Shown one piece after another: positions 1-7,656 of a DNA stretch of 64,000 bases (position 1 is its first letter; the number at the start of each line of letters is the position of its first letter). Where the stretch lies: assembly GCA_029547025.1 (NCBI GenBank), contig JAKPQA010000035.1, forward strand, positions 1 to 64,000, in the 5' to 3' direction. The DNA is from Armatimonadota bacterium. Lineage in GTDB: Bacteria > Armatimonadota > Zipacnadia > UBA1398 > JAKPQA01. Made by a program: the position numbers and the translations under genes. The notes below the pieces were generated by a model, which was not told where the DNA came from, searched no databases, and saw only the letters and a list, made by a program, of their open reading frames with translations.

Positions 1-60
1 CAACCTCGGGCCGGTCAGGGGCCCCGCGCCCTCTGGGCGCACCCCTGTGCGGCCCCTCCA
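1..60. repeat. 60-bp direct repeat, copy A (at window edge)
   Basis: This copy matches positions 160-219 with two mismatches, giving a spacing of 159 bp. Both mismatches fall in the three-base loop of an internal hairpin (GCGCCC-tct-GGGCGC here, GCGCCC-tgc-GGGCGC in copy B), so the stem is intact in both. An outer GGGGCC/GGCCCC pair flanks the hairpin. The copy begins at base 1, so the array may continue outside the window. It lies downstream of the minus-strand gene at 338-1378, and no gene covers it. Confidence 0.8.
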
Positions 61-107
61 CGACACGCCAACCGTTGCCCGTCTTGCGGAGGGGCGCCAT
101 GGGGGGA

Positions 108-129
108 ACCACGCGTCTCCCAGCGTGGT
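108..129. repeat. 7-bp perfect inverted repeat between the direct repeats
   Basis: ACCACGC at 108-114 pairs perfectly with GCGTGGT at 123-129 around an 8-base loop. G-rich sequence (101-106) and C-rich sequence flank it and could extend the stem with a bulge. It sits between the two copies of the 60-bp repeat, in a stretch with no credible gene. It could help terminate transcription coming leftwards from the 338-1378 gene, but there is no T tract. Confidence 0.4.
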
Positions 130-159
130 GGGCCCCCAACGCGCCCGATCGGCACCCCT

Positions 160-219
160 CAACCTCGGGCCGGTCAGGGGCCCCGCGCCCTGCGGGCGCA
201 CCCCTGTGCGGCCCCTCCA
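160..219. repeat. 60-bp direct repeat, copy B
   Basis: Second copy of the 1-60 element, with the same nested hairpin arms and a changed loop (tgc instead of tct). Keeping the stem while the loop varies is what one sees in structured repeats such as REP-like elements. The remaining stretch to 337 is GC-rich and holds no gene I can support. Confidence 0.8.
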
Positions 220-337
220 AAAGACCAGGCGGGCGTTCCGCGCGACCTTCGCGAGACCCAGCCGCCCGGCCCAGGGCCCTATGCTACCGCCCATGGCATG
301 GGCCCCCGGACCCCGGCCCAGCCCACTGCAGCGGGGG

Positions 338-1378
338 CTACTGCTTGCTCAGGCGAAGCTCGAATGGGAGCGGGCCGCCCGAGAGAACGAGGACGCGGTT
401 GTTGCTCTCGAAGCGAAACTGCATGGTCTGAGTCGGTCCCTGACCGCCGGTGGTGGTGATGGCGTTGCCCTGAACCGTCCAGTGGAAGGAATCACTCTGG
501 CCCGCCACACTACTGCGCCCCGTGTGGTCGGCGTTGAGCGTGATGGTGATGGGGATCGAAGACATGGAGCCCGACCAGGTTCCCACGAAGCGGGCATCGC
601 CGCCTTCGCCCTCATCCCCCTGCGTCTCGGTCACGGATCCGCCCTCGGACACCGTGGGCTTGCCGTTATCGCCGGCCGCGGGTTGCGCCGCGGCCTCGGT
701 CCCCTTGACGTTCTCGCCGATGGGAAGCACGAAGTAGCGGCCGTCCCGGACCACCAGGGCACCGCGGAGAGTGATGAGTTCGATGCGGTAACCGAAGACG
801 ACTTCGCCAACCCCCGCCCACTGGCTCTTGCCCGTGGGGTTGTGGCGAACCAGCACGCGGAACCCACTCGGATTGCGGACGATCCCGGTGATGCCCAAGT
901 CGCATGACGAGTTCTGCCCCAGGGACCCCCCGTGGCCCGGGGCAGTGGCCGAACCGCCCGAGCCACCCGATCGAGGCGACTCCGGGCCTCCAGGCGCCGG
1001 CGCCTCACCCGCAGGCGCGCCGGGTTCGAAGGTGAGTGGGGCCCCGGCGGGCGGCAGGCTGGCTGGCATCACCCTGGCCACGGCACCCGCGGCGGGTGTC
1101 GGAGCGAACAGGGGCTTGAACGGGCTGCGGCCCAGGATGGGACTCAGGTCCCGCCCCGGCCGCACCACCAGGCGGCGCGGTCCAGCCGCCTCGGGTTCAT
1201 CCGTACCGGCCGCAGTGACCTCGGTGGTGGCGCTCGAGACAGGCCGGTCGCGGCCAGCCCAAGGCGCCATGGTGGCCCCGACGACCACGGCCAGAGCCAT
1301 CAGGGCCACGGGCGCCCACAGCACTCGCCGGTCCATGACGCTCAACCAGGTGGAATTGGAGTTGCGTTTCCTGCTCAC
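338..1378 (-). CDS. Membrane-anchored protein with PilP/GspC-like middle and beta-barrel-like C-terminus
   Basis: A 346-residue protein of unknown function. After a short basic cytoplasmic tail, residues about 18-40 form a hydrophobic anchor, followed by a Pro/Gly/Ala-rich linker (about 90-155). The middle region (about 157-225) has the pattern 'GI..I.R..SGFRVLVRH...G....VGEVVFGYRI..I....LVV..G', which resembles the periplasmic homology regions of PilP and GspC in type IV pilus and type II secretion systems. The C-terminal 80 residues begin FVGTWSGSM and alternate like a lipocalin or DUF5640-type barrel. No other secretion gene adjoins it. The PilP/GspC reading rests on pattern only; a lipocalin-like envelope protein of other function is equally possible. 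The DNA downstream carries the 60-bp repeats. Confidence 0.6.
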   Translation of the reverse strand: MSRKRNSNSTWLSVMDRRVLWAPVALMALAVVVGATMAPWAGRDRPVSSATTEVTAAGTDEPEAAGPRRLVVRPGRDLSPILGRSPFKPLFAPTPAAGAVARVMPASLPPAGAPLTFEPGAPAGEAPAPGGPESPRSGGSGGSATAPGHGGSLGQNSSCDLGITGIVRNPSGFRVLVRHNPTGKSQWAGVGEVVFGYRIELITLRGALVVRDGRYFVLPIGENVKGTEAAAQPAAGDNGKPTVSEGGSVTETQGDEGEGGDARFVGTWSGSMSSIPITITLNADHTGRSSVAGQSDSFHWTVQGNAITTTGGQGPTQTMQFRFESNNRVLVLSGGPLPFELRLSKQ

Positions 1379-1415
1379 GAGGACTCGACTTTCCCAGCGG
1401 CATAACCGCCGCGCG

Positions 1416-1433
1416 GCAGGCCCATGGGCCTGC
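1416..1433. repeat. 18-bp perfect palindrome
   Basis: GCAGGCCCATGGGCCTGC reads identically on both strands. It lies 38-55 bp upstream of the start of the minus-strand gene at 338-1378 and downstream of the gene at 1560-1778. That position fits an operator for a dimeric regulator or a short terminator stem. The rest of 1379-1559 holds nothing else I can identify. Confidence 0.4.
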
Positions 1434-1559
1434 TCCGGACGTCAGGCAAGACCGATGGACCTGCCCCTCGGCGTCCTAGACGCATTCGGCGCGCAAAGGT
1501 TCGCGCGCACGTGGTTGTGAGCGGACCCTCACACACCTCGCGGTGCCGGGTCCGCCGGA

Positions 1560-1778
1560 CTACTTGGCCCGGCGGGGCCTCCTGGTGGGCCCGGCCTCGG
1601 GTTCCGGTTCCGGCGCCGCGAAGCCCTGCCTGAAGGCATCGACCACCTGGCGGGCCGCGGAGCCCATCTTGCGGGCGCCCTCGGCCGCATAGTCCGTCAC
1701 GCGCTGACCGCACAGCTCGGATGTGAGCGCACCGATGAGGAACCCCAGCGCCAGATTCCCGAAGTAGCGGACTACCAT
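1560..1778 (-). CDS. Small hypothetical membrane-associated protein (72 aa)
   Basis: Unrecognised 72-residue protein. The start is the ATG at 1778, chosen because AGGGAGGAAG lies just upstream at good spacing; an earlier in-frame ATG at 1817 lacks this. The N-terminus (MVVRYFGNLALGFLIGAL) is a hydrophobic segment, followed by an amphipathic Ala-rich stretch and a Pro/Glu/Arg tail ending RRPRRAK. The shape resembles small YtxH-like envelope proteins (one membrane segment plus a helix), but no diagnostic motif is present. It follows the comF-like gene on the same strand with about 90 bp between them. Confidence 0.6.
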   Translation of the reverse strand: MVVRYFGNLALGFLIGALTSELCGQRVTDYAAEGARKMGSAARQVVDAFRQGFAAPEPEPEAGPTRRPRRAK

Positions 1779-1869
1779 GTCGGCTTCCTCCCTCTGTGGG
1801 ACGGTCCTGCGAATCATTCGTGCCCACTGGGCTCAAAGACGGCCCTCCGCCGAGCCGGTTGCGCTTATC

Positions 1870-2691
1870 CTACACGACATGGGATGCGGGCGCCGCTTCC
1901 GGGGTTGGCAAAACCGTCTGGCGCGCCATGGTGATCCCGTACACATCGGCCGCGCCGGCGCGTTTGAGCACGCGGGCACATTCGTTGAGCGTGGCGCCGG
2001 TCGTGAGGACATCGTCGACCAGCAGCACGACCTGATCGGCGACCGAATCCCGTCCCGCGGCCTGGAACGCGCCCCGCACGTTGCGCGCTCGCTCCCTGGC
2101 CGACAGCCGCACTTGCGGCGGCGTGTCTCGAATGCGCTGAAGCATCCACGCAAACACCGGAAGCCCCAGCCGGGAGCCCAGTTCGATGGCCAGCCGCTCG
2201 GACTGGTTGAAGCCCCTCCGGCGCTGCTGCTCGCGCGAGAGCGGCACGGGAACCACCGCGGTGATGCCCTCCAGGGGTATGCGGGGCGGCGGTGTGTAGT
2301 AGGGGTCCGCCGCCGGACCATACTCGGGTGGATCGGCCAGGCACCGGACCATGAGATCCCCCAACGGAGGAGCCAGCTCGGTGCGTTGCGAGTACTTCAG
2401 CTCGTGGATGGCCTTGCGCGTGAGGCCCGCGTAGCGGCACACACTCCGCGCCCGATCGAGTGGGTGAGGGTCTCGACAGGGGGCACACCGGTCCCCATGG
2501 TGCGTTCCAGGGTCCAACGGCAGGCCGCACGCGTGGCAGATGGGCCCGGTGATGTACTCGAGGCGGGCCACACAGGCCGGACACAGGGGGCAGGCGCTCT
2601 CCGTCTCGCAGACGCGACAGCGGGGCGGGAACACCAGATCCACCATCCGGCCGAGTACCTGCCGGACCGCCTGCATGGGCAACCATCTCAT
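1870..2691 (-). CDS. ComF family phosphoribosyltransferase-fold protein
   Basis: A 273-residue member of the ComF/GntX family. The N-terminus carries a four-Cys zinc-ribbon pattern (CRVC, CPLC) and a second pair (CHAC, CAPC) typical of ComF, at about residues 25-70. The C-terminal half is a type I phosphoribosyltransferase fold: VPVPLS and RRGFNQSE (about 145-165), then the PRPP-binding loop VLLVDDVLTTGATL (about 228-241). ComF proteins act in DNA uptake or, as GntX, in other roles; some bind DNA processing partners. No competence genes lie beside it, so its role here is open. No clear ribosome binding site precedes 2691; ATGs at 2676 and 2646 are alternatives. Confidence 0.9.
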   Translation of the reverse strand: MRWLPMQAVRQVLGRMVDLVFPPRCRVCETESACPLCPACVARLEYITGPICHACGLPLDPGTHHGDRCAPCRDPHPLDRARSVCRYAGLTRKAIHELKYSQRTELAPPLGDLMVRCLADPPEYGPAADPYYTPPPRIPLEGITAVVPVPLSREQQRRRGFNQSERLAIELGSRLGLPVFAWMLQRIRDTPPQVRLSARERARNVRGAFQAAGRDSVADQVVLLVDDVLTTGATLNECARVLKRAGAADVYGITMARQTVLPTPEAAPASHVV

Positions 2692-2733
2692 CGGGCTGGG
2701 CGCCGGGCCGCACGGCTCCGCACGCCCACTTGG

Positions 2734-2910
2734 CTAGTTCTCGCTGTATAGTTTCACCGGCGAACACAGGTTCCTCTTCTTGGCCGCCGCCCGGCCACAC
2801 TTCTTGCAGATGTACTGGGCATCTCGGACGAGGCCACGCAAGTCATTGAGCTTGGCCGAGCACTCGATGGCCTTGCACAGGCACTGATCGGCGATATCCT
2901 TCTTGGCCAT
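2734..2910 (-). CDS. Cysteine-rich microprotein (58 aa)
   Basis: A 58-residue protein starting MAKKDIADQ, preceded by GGAGGACCCT at good spacing, which fixes the start at 2910. It has six cysteines, two in a CxxC pair (YICKKCGRA) and two in a C-x-C group near residues 10-12, and is Lys-rich. This looks like a small zinc-binding or metal-binding protein. I do not recognise the family. It is divergent from the large cytochrome protein at 3052 and lies 42 bp upstream of the comF-like gene on the same strand, so it may be co-transcribed with it. Confidence 0.7.
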   Translation of the reverse strand: MAKKDIADQCLCKAIECSAKLNDLRGLVRDAQYICKKCGRAAAKKRNLCSPVKLYSEN

Positions 2911-3051
2911 AGGGTCCTCCGTATGGTCTGCGGTTCCGGCATGGGGACAGGCAACGGGCTCACCAAGGTACATCGGTGGGCGCGCTGCCGGGGTTCCCGG
3001 GACCGCGCCCCGGGAACCGATGCGTTCGGTGATCTGTGGAGGTTCGAGCGA

Positions 3052-6000
3052 ATGAGGTTTGTGCGAATGAGGTTCGAGCGTGTCATGGTCGGTCTCGGCC
3101 TGGCTGCCCTGTGCCTGTGGGGCGCCGCCCTGGCCCAACCCGGAATGGACCCGGCTGGGCTGAGTGGGGTTCGCGTCTCCGCGGACACCGAGTACAGCGC
3201 GGCACATGCCGCCGCCAGGGTGGTGGACGGCACCATCCAGGCGCCCGAAGGGAGCTGGCTCTCGGCCGACTGGACACCGCTACCGTGCACACTGACATTG
3301 GAGCTACCCGCCACCGAGGTGATCCGGTCCATCGTGCTCCACCAGGCCGTGTGGTCGGGCAACATGTACCACACCCAGGACTTCGAGATCGATGCCTCAG
3401 AGGACGGCCGGGACTGGCGGCGTGCCGGCGCCGGCCGCTTGCCTGACGAGAGTGGGGCTTCCGTCGAGGTGCCACTGGATGGATGCCGGGCCCGGTGGCT
3501 GCGCATCCGAATCCTGACCTCCTACAATCCGCAGCAGACGTGCGGCCTGGCTGAGGTGGCCGTGCGCATGGACGGCCACCCTTCCTTCGGCCCGTGCGCG
3601 GTGGAGCTGAATGGCGTGCCGGCGGGGCCGAGCGATGCCGTCGCCGGCCTGCGGGTTGCGGCCGTGCCGGGAGGACCCCAGATGGCGCTAATGGCTCGCC
3701 CGGCCACCGCCGTGGTCGCACTGGCGCGGGGCGAGGAAGCTCGGCTACGGGTGCCGGTCGGTGGTTTGGCCGGGCCGGTGACGGTGACGGCCGAAGCGGC
3801 CGGAGACCCGGGCGCCTCGGCGGCCATATCGCTGGCCGATGGGCCGGTCCGATGGCAGGAGGTCAAGCCGGGTGCCACGGTGGTCCGCGCCGAGGCCCAT
3901 GTGACGGGCGACGTGGTGGTCTCCCTCGCATCAAAGGCGACACGCGATGGCTCGACGGTTCGATGGTCCTCCATCCGTCTGATCGCGCGGGAGCGCGAGT
4001 TCGAGATCCCACTGGTCGCCGAGTCGCCGATCGAGGACCTGGGACCGCCCCCGGAGCTCCCCGCCTTACGTCCCGCCATCGAGCAGTCCCTCATCGAGTG
4101 GGACTGGGCGTGCCAGGACGGAATCGGCACCGCTCGGTGCCCGAGCACGTATGAGGAGGCCATTCGGCGGACCATCGCCCGTGGAGACGCCCTGCTCGCG
4201 GATCTGAGGTCGCGGGCAGCCGGCATGGGCGACGTGGCGCGCCGCTGGGAGGCCGTGCGGGCTCGGCTCTCCGAGCTCGACGGAGCCGATCCGATGGGCG
4301 TGAAGGCTCGAAAGCTCTGGCTCGAGGTTCACGCCGCGCGGCGGCAGATGGCGCTCAGCAACCCCTTGGCCCACGTGGGTCCCCTGCTGTTCGTCAAGCA
4401 GGTCCCCGCTGCGTTCAGCCACCAGCTGACCCAGTACTATGGACGCTATGCCCGCCCCGGGGGCGGCGTGTTCGTGCTCGACCAGCCGGGCCGGTCCATG
4501 GCATGCCGGCGGCTCGCGGCCGGGGCGTTGCCCGAGGGCAGCTATCAGCACCCGGAGCTCAGCTACGATGGCCAGCGGGTGCTCTTCTCGTTCTGCGCGA
4601 CCGACCGTGGGCCGGGCGACTCGTTCGTGGGGAATCCGGGGCGGTACTACCACCTCTACGAGATGGGCATCGATGGGTCCGACTTGAGGCAGCTGACCGA
4701 TGGCGCCTTCGACGACTTCGCACCGCGGTACCTGCCCGATGGCCGTCTGGTGTTCATCTCAACCCGGCGTCTGGGATGGCACCGGTGCGGAACTCCGGGC
4801 TGCGAGAACTACACGCTCGCCGTGGCCGAGGCCGACGGGTCGAATGCCCGGCCGGTCTCATACCACGAGACCCAGGAGTGGGATCCGGCGGTGCTCGACG
4901 ATGGCCGGATCATCTACACCCGATGGGACTACGTGGACCGGCATGCGGTGTTCTACGAGCAGCTCTGGGCCACCCTCCCCGACGGGAGCCTGCCGTCGAC
5001 CTTCTACGGGAACAACACGTTCAACCCTGTGGGCGTCTGGGAGCCCCGCCCGGTGCCCGGCTCGCCTCGCATCATGGCCACCGCGGCGCCGCATCACGGC
5101 ATGACCGCCGGCTCCATCGTCCTGGTGGATGTCGGCTACGGCGTCGACGGCGAGGCCCCGATCACTCGGCTCACTCCCGATGCGCTGTTCCCCGAGAGCG
5201 AGAGCACGCTGGCGGCGTCGTGGCGCGCCGACATCCCCGGCCTCTCGGTCGACGTGCCCATCGAGGAGCAGCGGTGGCCGGGCCACTGCTACCGGAGCCC
5301 TTACCCTCTGTCGGAGGACTACTTCCTGGCCGCGTACAGCTACGATCGGCTGATCGGTGAGCCCTCGCCCAATCCGAGGAACATGTTCGGCCTGTACCTG
5401 GTGGACCGTTGGGGGAACAAGGAACTGCTGTACCGCGACCCCAACATCGCCAGCCTCTGGCCCGTGCCGATCCGCCCCCGGACGCGCCCGCCCGTGGTGG
5501 TCTCGGGCGCCACGGGGAATGGCAAGGGCACGGGCACGATCCTGATTCAGGACATCTACGAGAGCGCTCCCGCGATCCCCCGCGATGTGGTGCGCAAGTT
5601 GCGCGTGGTCCAGCTGGTTCCCAAGTCGACCCCGGGAGCCAACAACCCGCCGGTGGGCCTGGCCAACGCCTCGCCCGGGAAGCAAGTGCTGGGCACGGTT
5701 CCGGTCGAACCCGACGGGTCGGCCTGGTTCGAAGCCCCGGCCGGGGTGCCGCTGTCGTTCCAGGCACTGGATGAGCGGGGCATGGCTGTCCAGGTCATGC
5801 GGAGCGACACCTATCTGCAGCCGGGCCAGTCCATGTCCTGCGTGGGGTGCCATGAACCGCGGACGACGGCTCCGCCCAACCGCTCGCTTCGCGCCCTGTC
5901 GCGAGCGCCCTCGAAGATCGCTCCGGGACCGGATGGCTCCAAGCCGCTGAGCTACCCTCTCCTGGTGCAACCCGTGCTCGACAAGCACTGCGTCTCGTGC

Positions 6001-6354
6001 CACTCGGGCGGCCAACCCGCGGGTGGCGTCTCGCTGACCGCGCAACCGGAGGGCCGCTACACCGTCTCGTACAACGCGCTGGCGCCCCGAGTGTCGATCT
6101 CGCAGTGGGGCGTCGGTGACTTCCGCCGGGCCAACAGCGAGCCCCTGGCAACCCCGCTGTTCTTTGGGGCCCACGGGAGCCCGCTGGCCCGCCTGCTGCT
6201 GAGCGGACACCAGGGAGTCAAGCTCGAGGGCGAGGACTGGGACCGGTTGGTGACCTGGATGGATGCCAACGCCCTGTTCTACGGCACCTTCAACTTCGAG
6301 GACCAGGCGCGGCAGCAGCGCGGAGAGCGTATCGAGGGGCCCGAGCTGGAGTAG
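3052..6354 (+). CDS. Secreted F5/8C (discoidin) - propeller - c-type cytochrome protein, hydrazine-synthase-alpha-like
   Basis: A 1100-residue exported protein. The ATG at 3052 has GGAGG nine bases upstream and begins a signal peptide (basic start, then VMVGLGLAALCLWGAALA). Residues about 30-165 form a discoidin/F5/8C carbohydrate-binding fold (LSGVRVSADTEYS to AEVAVRM). Residues about 480-900 have WD40/PD40-like blades (SDLRQLTDGAFDDFAPRY, DGRLVFISTRR) of the kind found in the middle domain of the hydrazine synthase alpha subunit family. The C-terminus has two candidate haem sites: CVGCH (about 929) and CVSCH (about 979). The family is widespread in Planctomycetota-like genomes and is mostly unrelated to anammox. 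Here there are no hydrazine synthase beta or gamma genes, so hydrazine synthesis is not supported. A polysaccharide-linked periplasmic redox role is an inference. Confidence 0.85.
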   Translation: MRFVRMRFERVMVGLGLAALCLWGAALAQPGMDPAGLSGVRVSADTEYSAAHAAARVVDGTIQAPEGSWLSADWTPLPCTLTLELPATEVIRSIVLHQAVWSGNMYHTQDFEIDASEDGRDWRRAGAGRLPDESGASVEVPLDGCRARWLRIRILTSYNPQQTCGLAEVAVRMDGHPSFGPCAVELNGVPAGPSDAVAGLRVAAVPGGPQMALMARPATAVVALARGEEARLRVPVGGLAGPVTVTAEAAGDPGASAAISLADGPVRWQEVKPGATVVRAEAHVTGDVVVSLASKATRDGSTVRWSSIRLIAREREFEIPLVAESPIEDLGPPPELPALRPAIEQSLIEWDWACQDGIGTARCPSTYEEAIRRTIARGDALLADLRSRAAGMGDVARRWEAVRARLSELDGADPMGVKARKLWLEVHAARRQMALSNPLAHVGPLLFVKQVPAAFSHQLTQYYGRYARPGGGVFVLDQPGRSMACRRLAAGALPEGSYQHPELSYDGQRVLFSFCATDRGPGDSFVGNPGRYYHLYEMGIDGSDLRQLTDGAFDDFAPRYLPDGRLVFISTRRLGWHRCGTPGCENYTLAVAEADGSNARPVSYHETQEWDPAVLDDGRIIYTRWDYVDRHAVFYEQLWATLPDGSLPSTFYGNNTFNPVGVWEPRPVPGSPRIMATAAPHHGMTAGSIVLVDVGYGVDGEAPITRLTPDALFPESESTLAASWRADIPGLSVDVPIEEQRWPGHCYRSPYPLSEDYFLAAYSYDRLIGEPSPNPRNMFGLYLVDRWGNKELLYRDPNIASLWPVPIRPRTRPPVVVSGATGNGKGTGTILIQDIYESAPAIPRDVVRKLRVVQLVPKSTPGANNPPVGLANASPGKQVLGTVPVEPDGSAWFEAPAGVPLSFQALDERGMAVQVMRSDTYLQPGQSMSCVGCHEPRTTAPPNRSLRALSRAPSKIAPGPDGSKPLSYPLLVQPVLDKHCVSCHSGGQPAGGVSLTAQPEGRYTVSYNALAPRVSISQWGVGDFRRANSEPLATPLFFGAHGSPLARLLLSGHQGVKLEGEDWDRLVTWMDANALFYGTFNFEDQARQQRGERIEGPELE

Positions 6355-6390
6355 CCCGGCACCGGCAGCCTCGAGGAGTGGGATGCGGCC

Positions 6391-7467
6391 ATGGGCCGAC
6401 CGTTCGATGGTGACACCGACACAATCCGGTGCCGGCACTGTGGCACCGTCGTGCCCCGGGACGCATTCCTGACGACGTGCCCCAGTTGCCTGAGGGACCT
6501 GGCCGACCGCCCGGCCGCGCCAACGACCGGACGCCCGACCTCACCAATCCCTCCCCCCTCGATGGTCCCCGTGCCGGGGGTCCTGGGCGAGATGACATCG
6601 CCGGGTCTGGGGCGCGTGGTCCCGACCGCCGTTCGCCTGCAGATGAAGTTCGGGACCGTGTGGGCGTTCGTGGGCTGGATGCTGTTGGCCATCGAGCTGC
6701 CGCTGAGCCTGGCCATGCTTCGGCTGTCATCGCTGGCCGATGTGACCGAGTTTCGCGGGGCTCTGTCCCGTTCGGACGGCCGCGTGACCGCGGTGGAGGC
6801 CACATCCGCCCACGAGGGACGGCGCGGTGCGGACAGTGGCACCGTCTATCGCGTCCGATTCGAGTGGACCGGCCCCGATGGCCGGCTGCGGTACGGGTCT
6901 TCCTATGTGCGCGGCCGGCGAGCCCAGCCCGGTCAGACGCTCCCGCTGGAGTACCCGAGCGACCGGCCGGACACGGCCCGGCTCACCGGCATGCGCACCG
7001 GGATGATCCCCCTGTGGGTGGCCGTGATGGTGGCGGCCCTGGGACTGCCGGGCGTGGCCATGGTGGGCCTGTCGCTGGCGGCGGCGCGCCGCGCGATCTG
7101 GCTCCTGGCCCACGGCGCCACGGCGTCGGGAGAGGTGCTCCAGCGCAAGCCGACGATGAGCCATGTCAATGGCCGGACCGTCATCCGCCACGAGGTGCAG
7201 TTCACTGATGCCCTCGGACGGCCGCAGAGGATATGGGTGAGCACGCACCGCACGGAGCGTATGGAAACGCCCGAGGGCCTGACCGTGCTCTACGATCCGG
7301 CGTGCCCCGAGCGAGCCGTGGTGCTGGGCGCCCTACCCGGCCCGCCGCGGTTCTCGCCCCGGGGGCAGTGGGAGACGCCCTGCCCGGGTGTGGCGATGGC
7401 AGGGCTGATCCTGCCGGTGCTCACCATCGTGGCGACGGCCATCGTGGGCGTCGTCGTCGGGCGGTAG
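6391..7467 (+). CDS. Zinc-ribbon membrane protein with DUF3592-like domains
   Basis: A 358-residue protein. The N-terminus is a zinc ribbon (C14, C17, C30, C33), followed by a Pro-rich linker. It then has a membrane segment (VWAFVGWMLLAIELPLSLAML), an extracytoplasmic beta-rich domain (EGRVTAVEA-type, ending YPSDRPDTARL), a second hydrophobic block (LWVAVMVAALGLPGVAMVGL), another beta-rich DUF3592-like unit (RTVIRHEVQFTDALG to VLYDPACPERAVV) and a last membrane segment. The repeat of VxYDPxxPxxA and LEYPSDRPDxA is characteristic of DUF3592. Function is unknown. It starts 36 bp after the cytochrome protein on the same strand and may be co-transcribed with it. Confidence 0.75.
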   Translation: MGRPFDGDTDTIRCRHCGTVVPRDAFLTTCPSCLRDLADRPAAPTTGRPTSPIPPPSMVPVPGVLGEMTSPGLGRVVPTAVRLQMKFGTVWAFVGWMLLAIELPLSLAMLRLSSLADVTEFRGALSRSDGRVTAVEATSAHEGRRGADSGTVYRVRFEWTGPDGRLRYGSSYVRGRRAQPGQTLPLEYPSDRPDTARLTGMRTGMIPLWVAVMVAALGLPGVAMVGLSLAAARRAIWLLAHGATASGEVLQRKPTMSHVNGRTVIRHEVQFTDALGRPQRIWVSTHRTERMETPEGLTVLYDPACPERAVVLGALPGPPRFSPRGQWETPCPGVAMAGLILPVLTIVATAIVGVVVGR

Positions 7468-7656
7468 GGGGCGGCCGCAGGCGCCGACGGCCCCGGGACC
7501 CTGCTCGCCGAGATCCTTCGCTCCGCAGATGCTCCGCTCAGGATGGCACCAACGGCAACGCGCGCCGTGCGCCCCCGAGCCACCCCGCGCGTTGACTTCG
7601 CCCTCCGCATGGGTCATCGTTCGCGTACTGCGCTGGACCGACGGAGGACATCGATC

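Noticed and set aside
3052-6354. True anammox hydrazine synthase
   Set aside because: There are no beta or gamma subunits, the gene is fused to a discoidin domain, and the surrounding genes are heterotrophic carbohydrate functions.
4858-6438. 526-codon open frame antisense to the cytochrome protein
   Set aside because: Same third-position GC effect; no ribosome site or motif.
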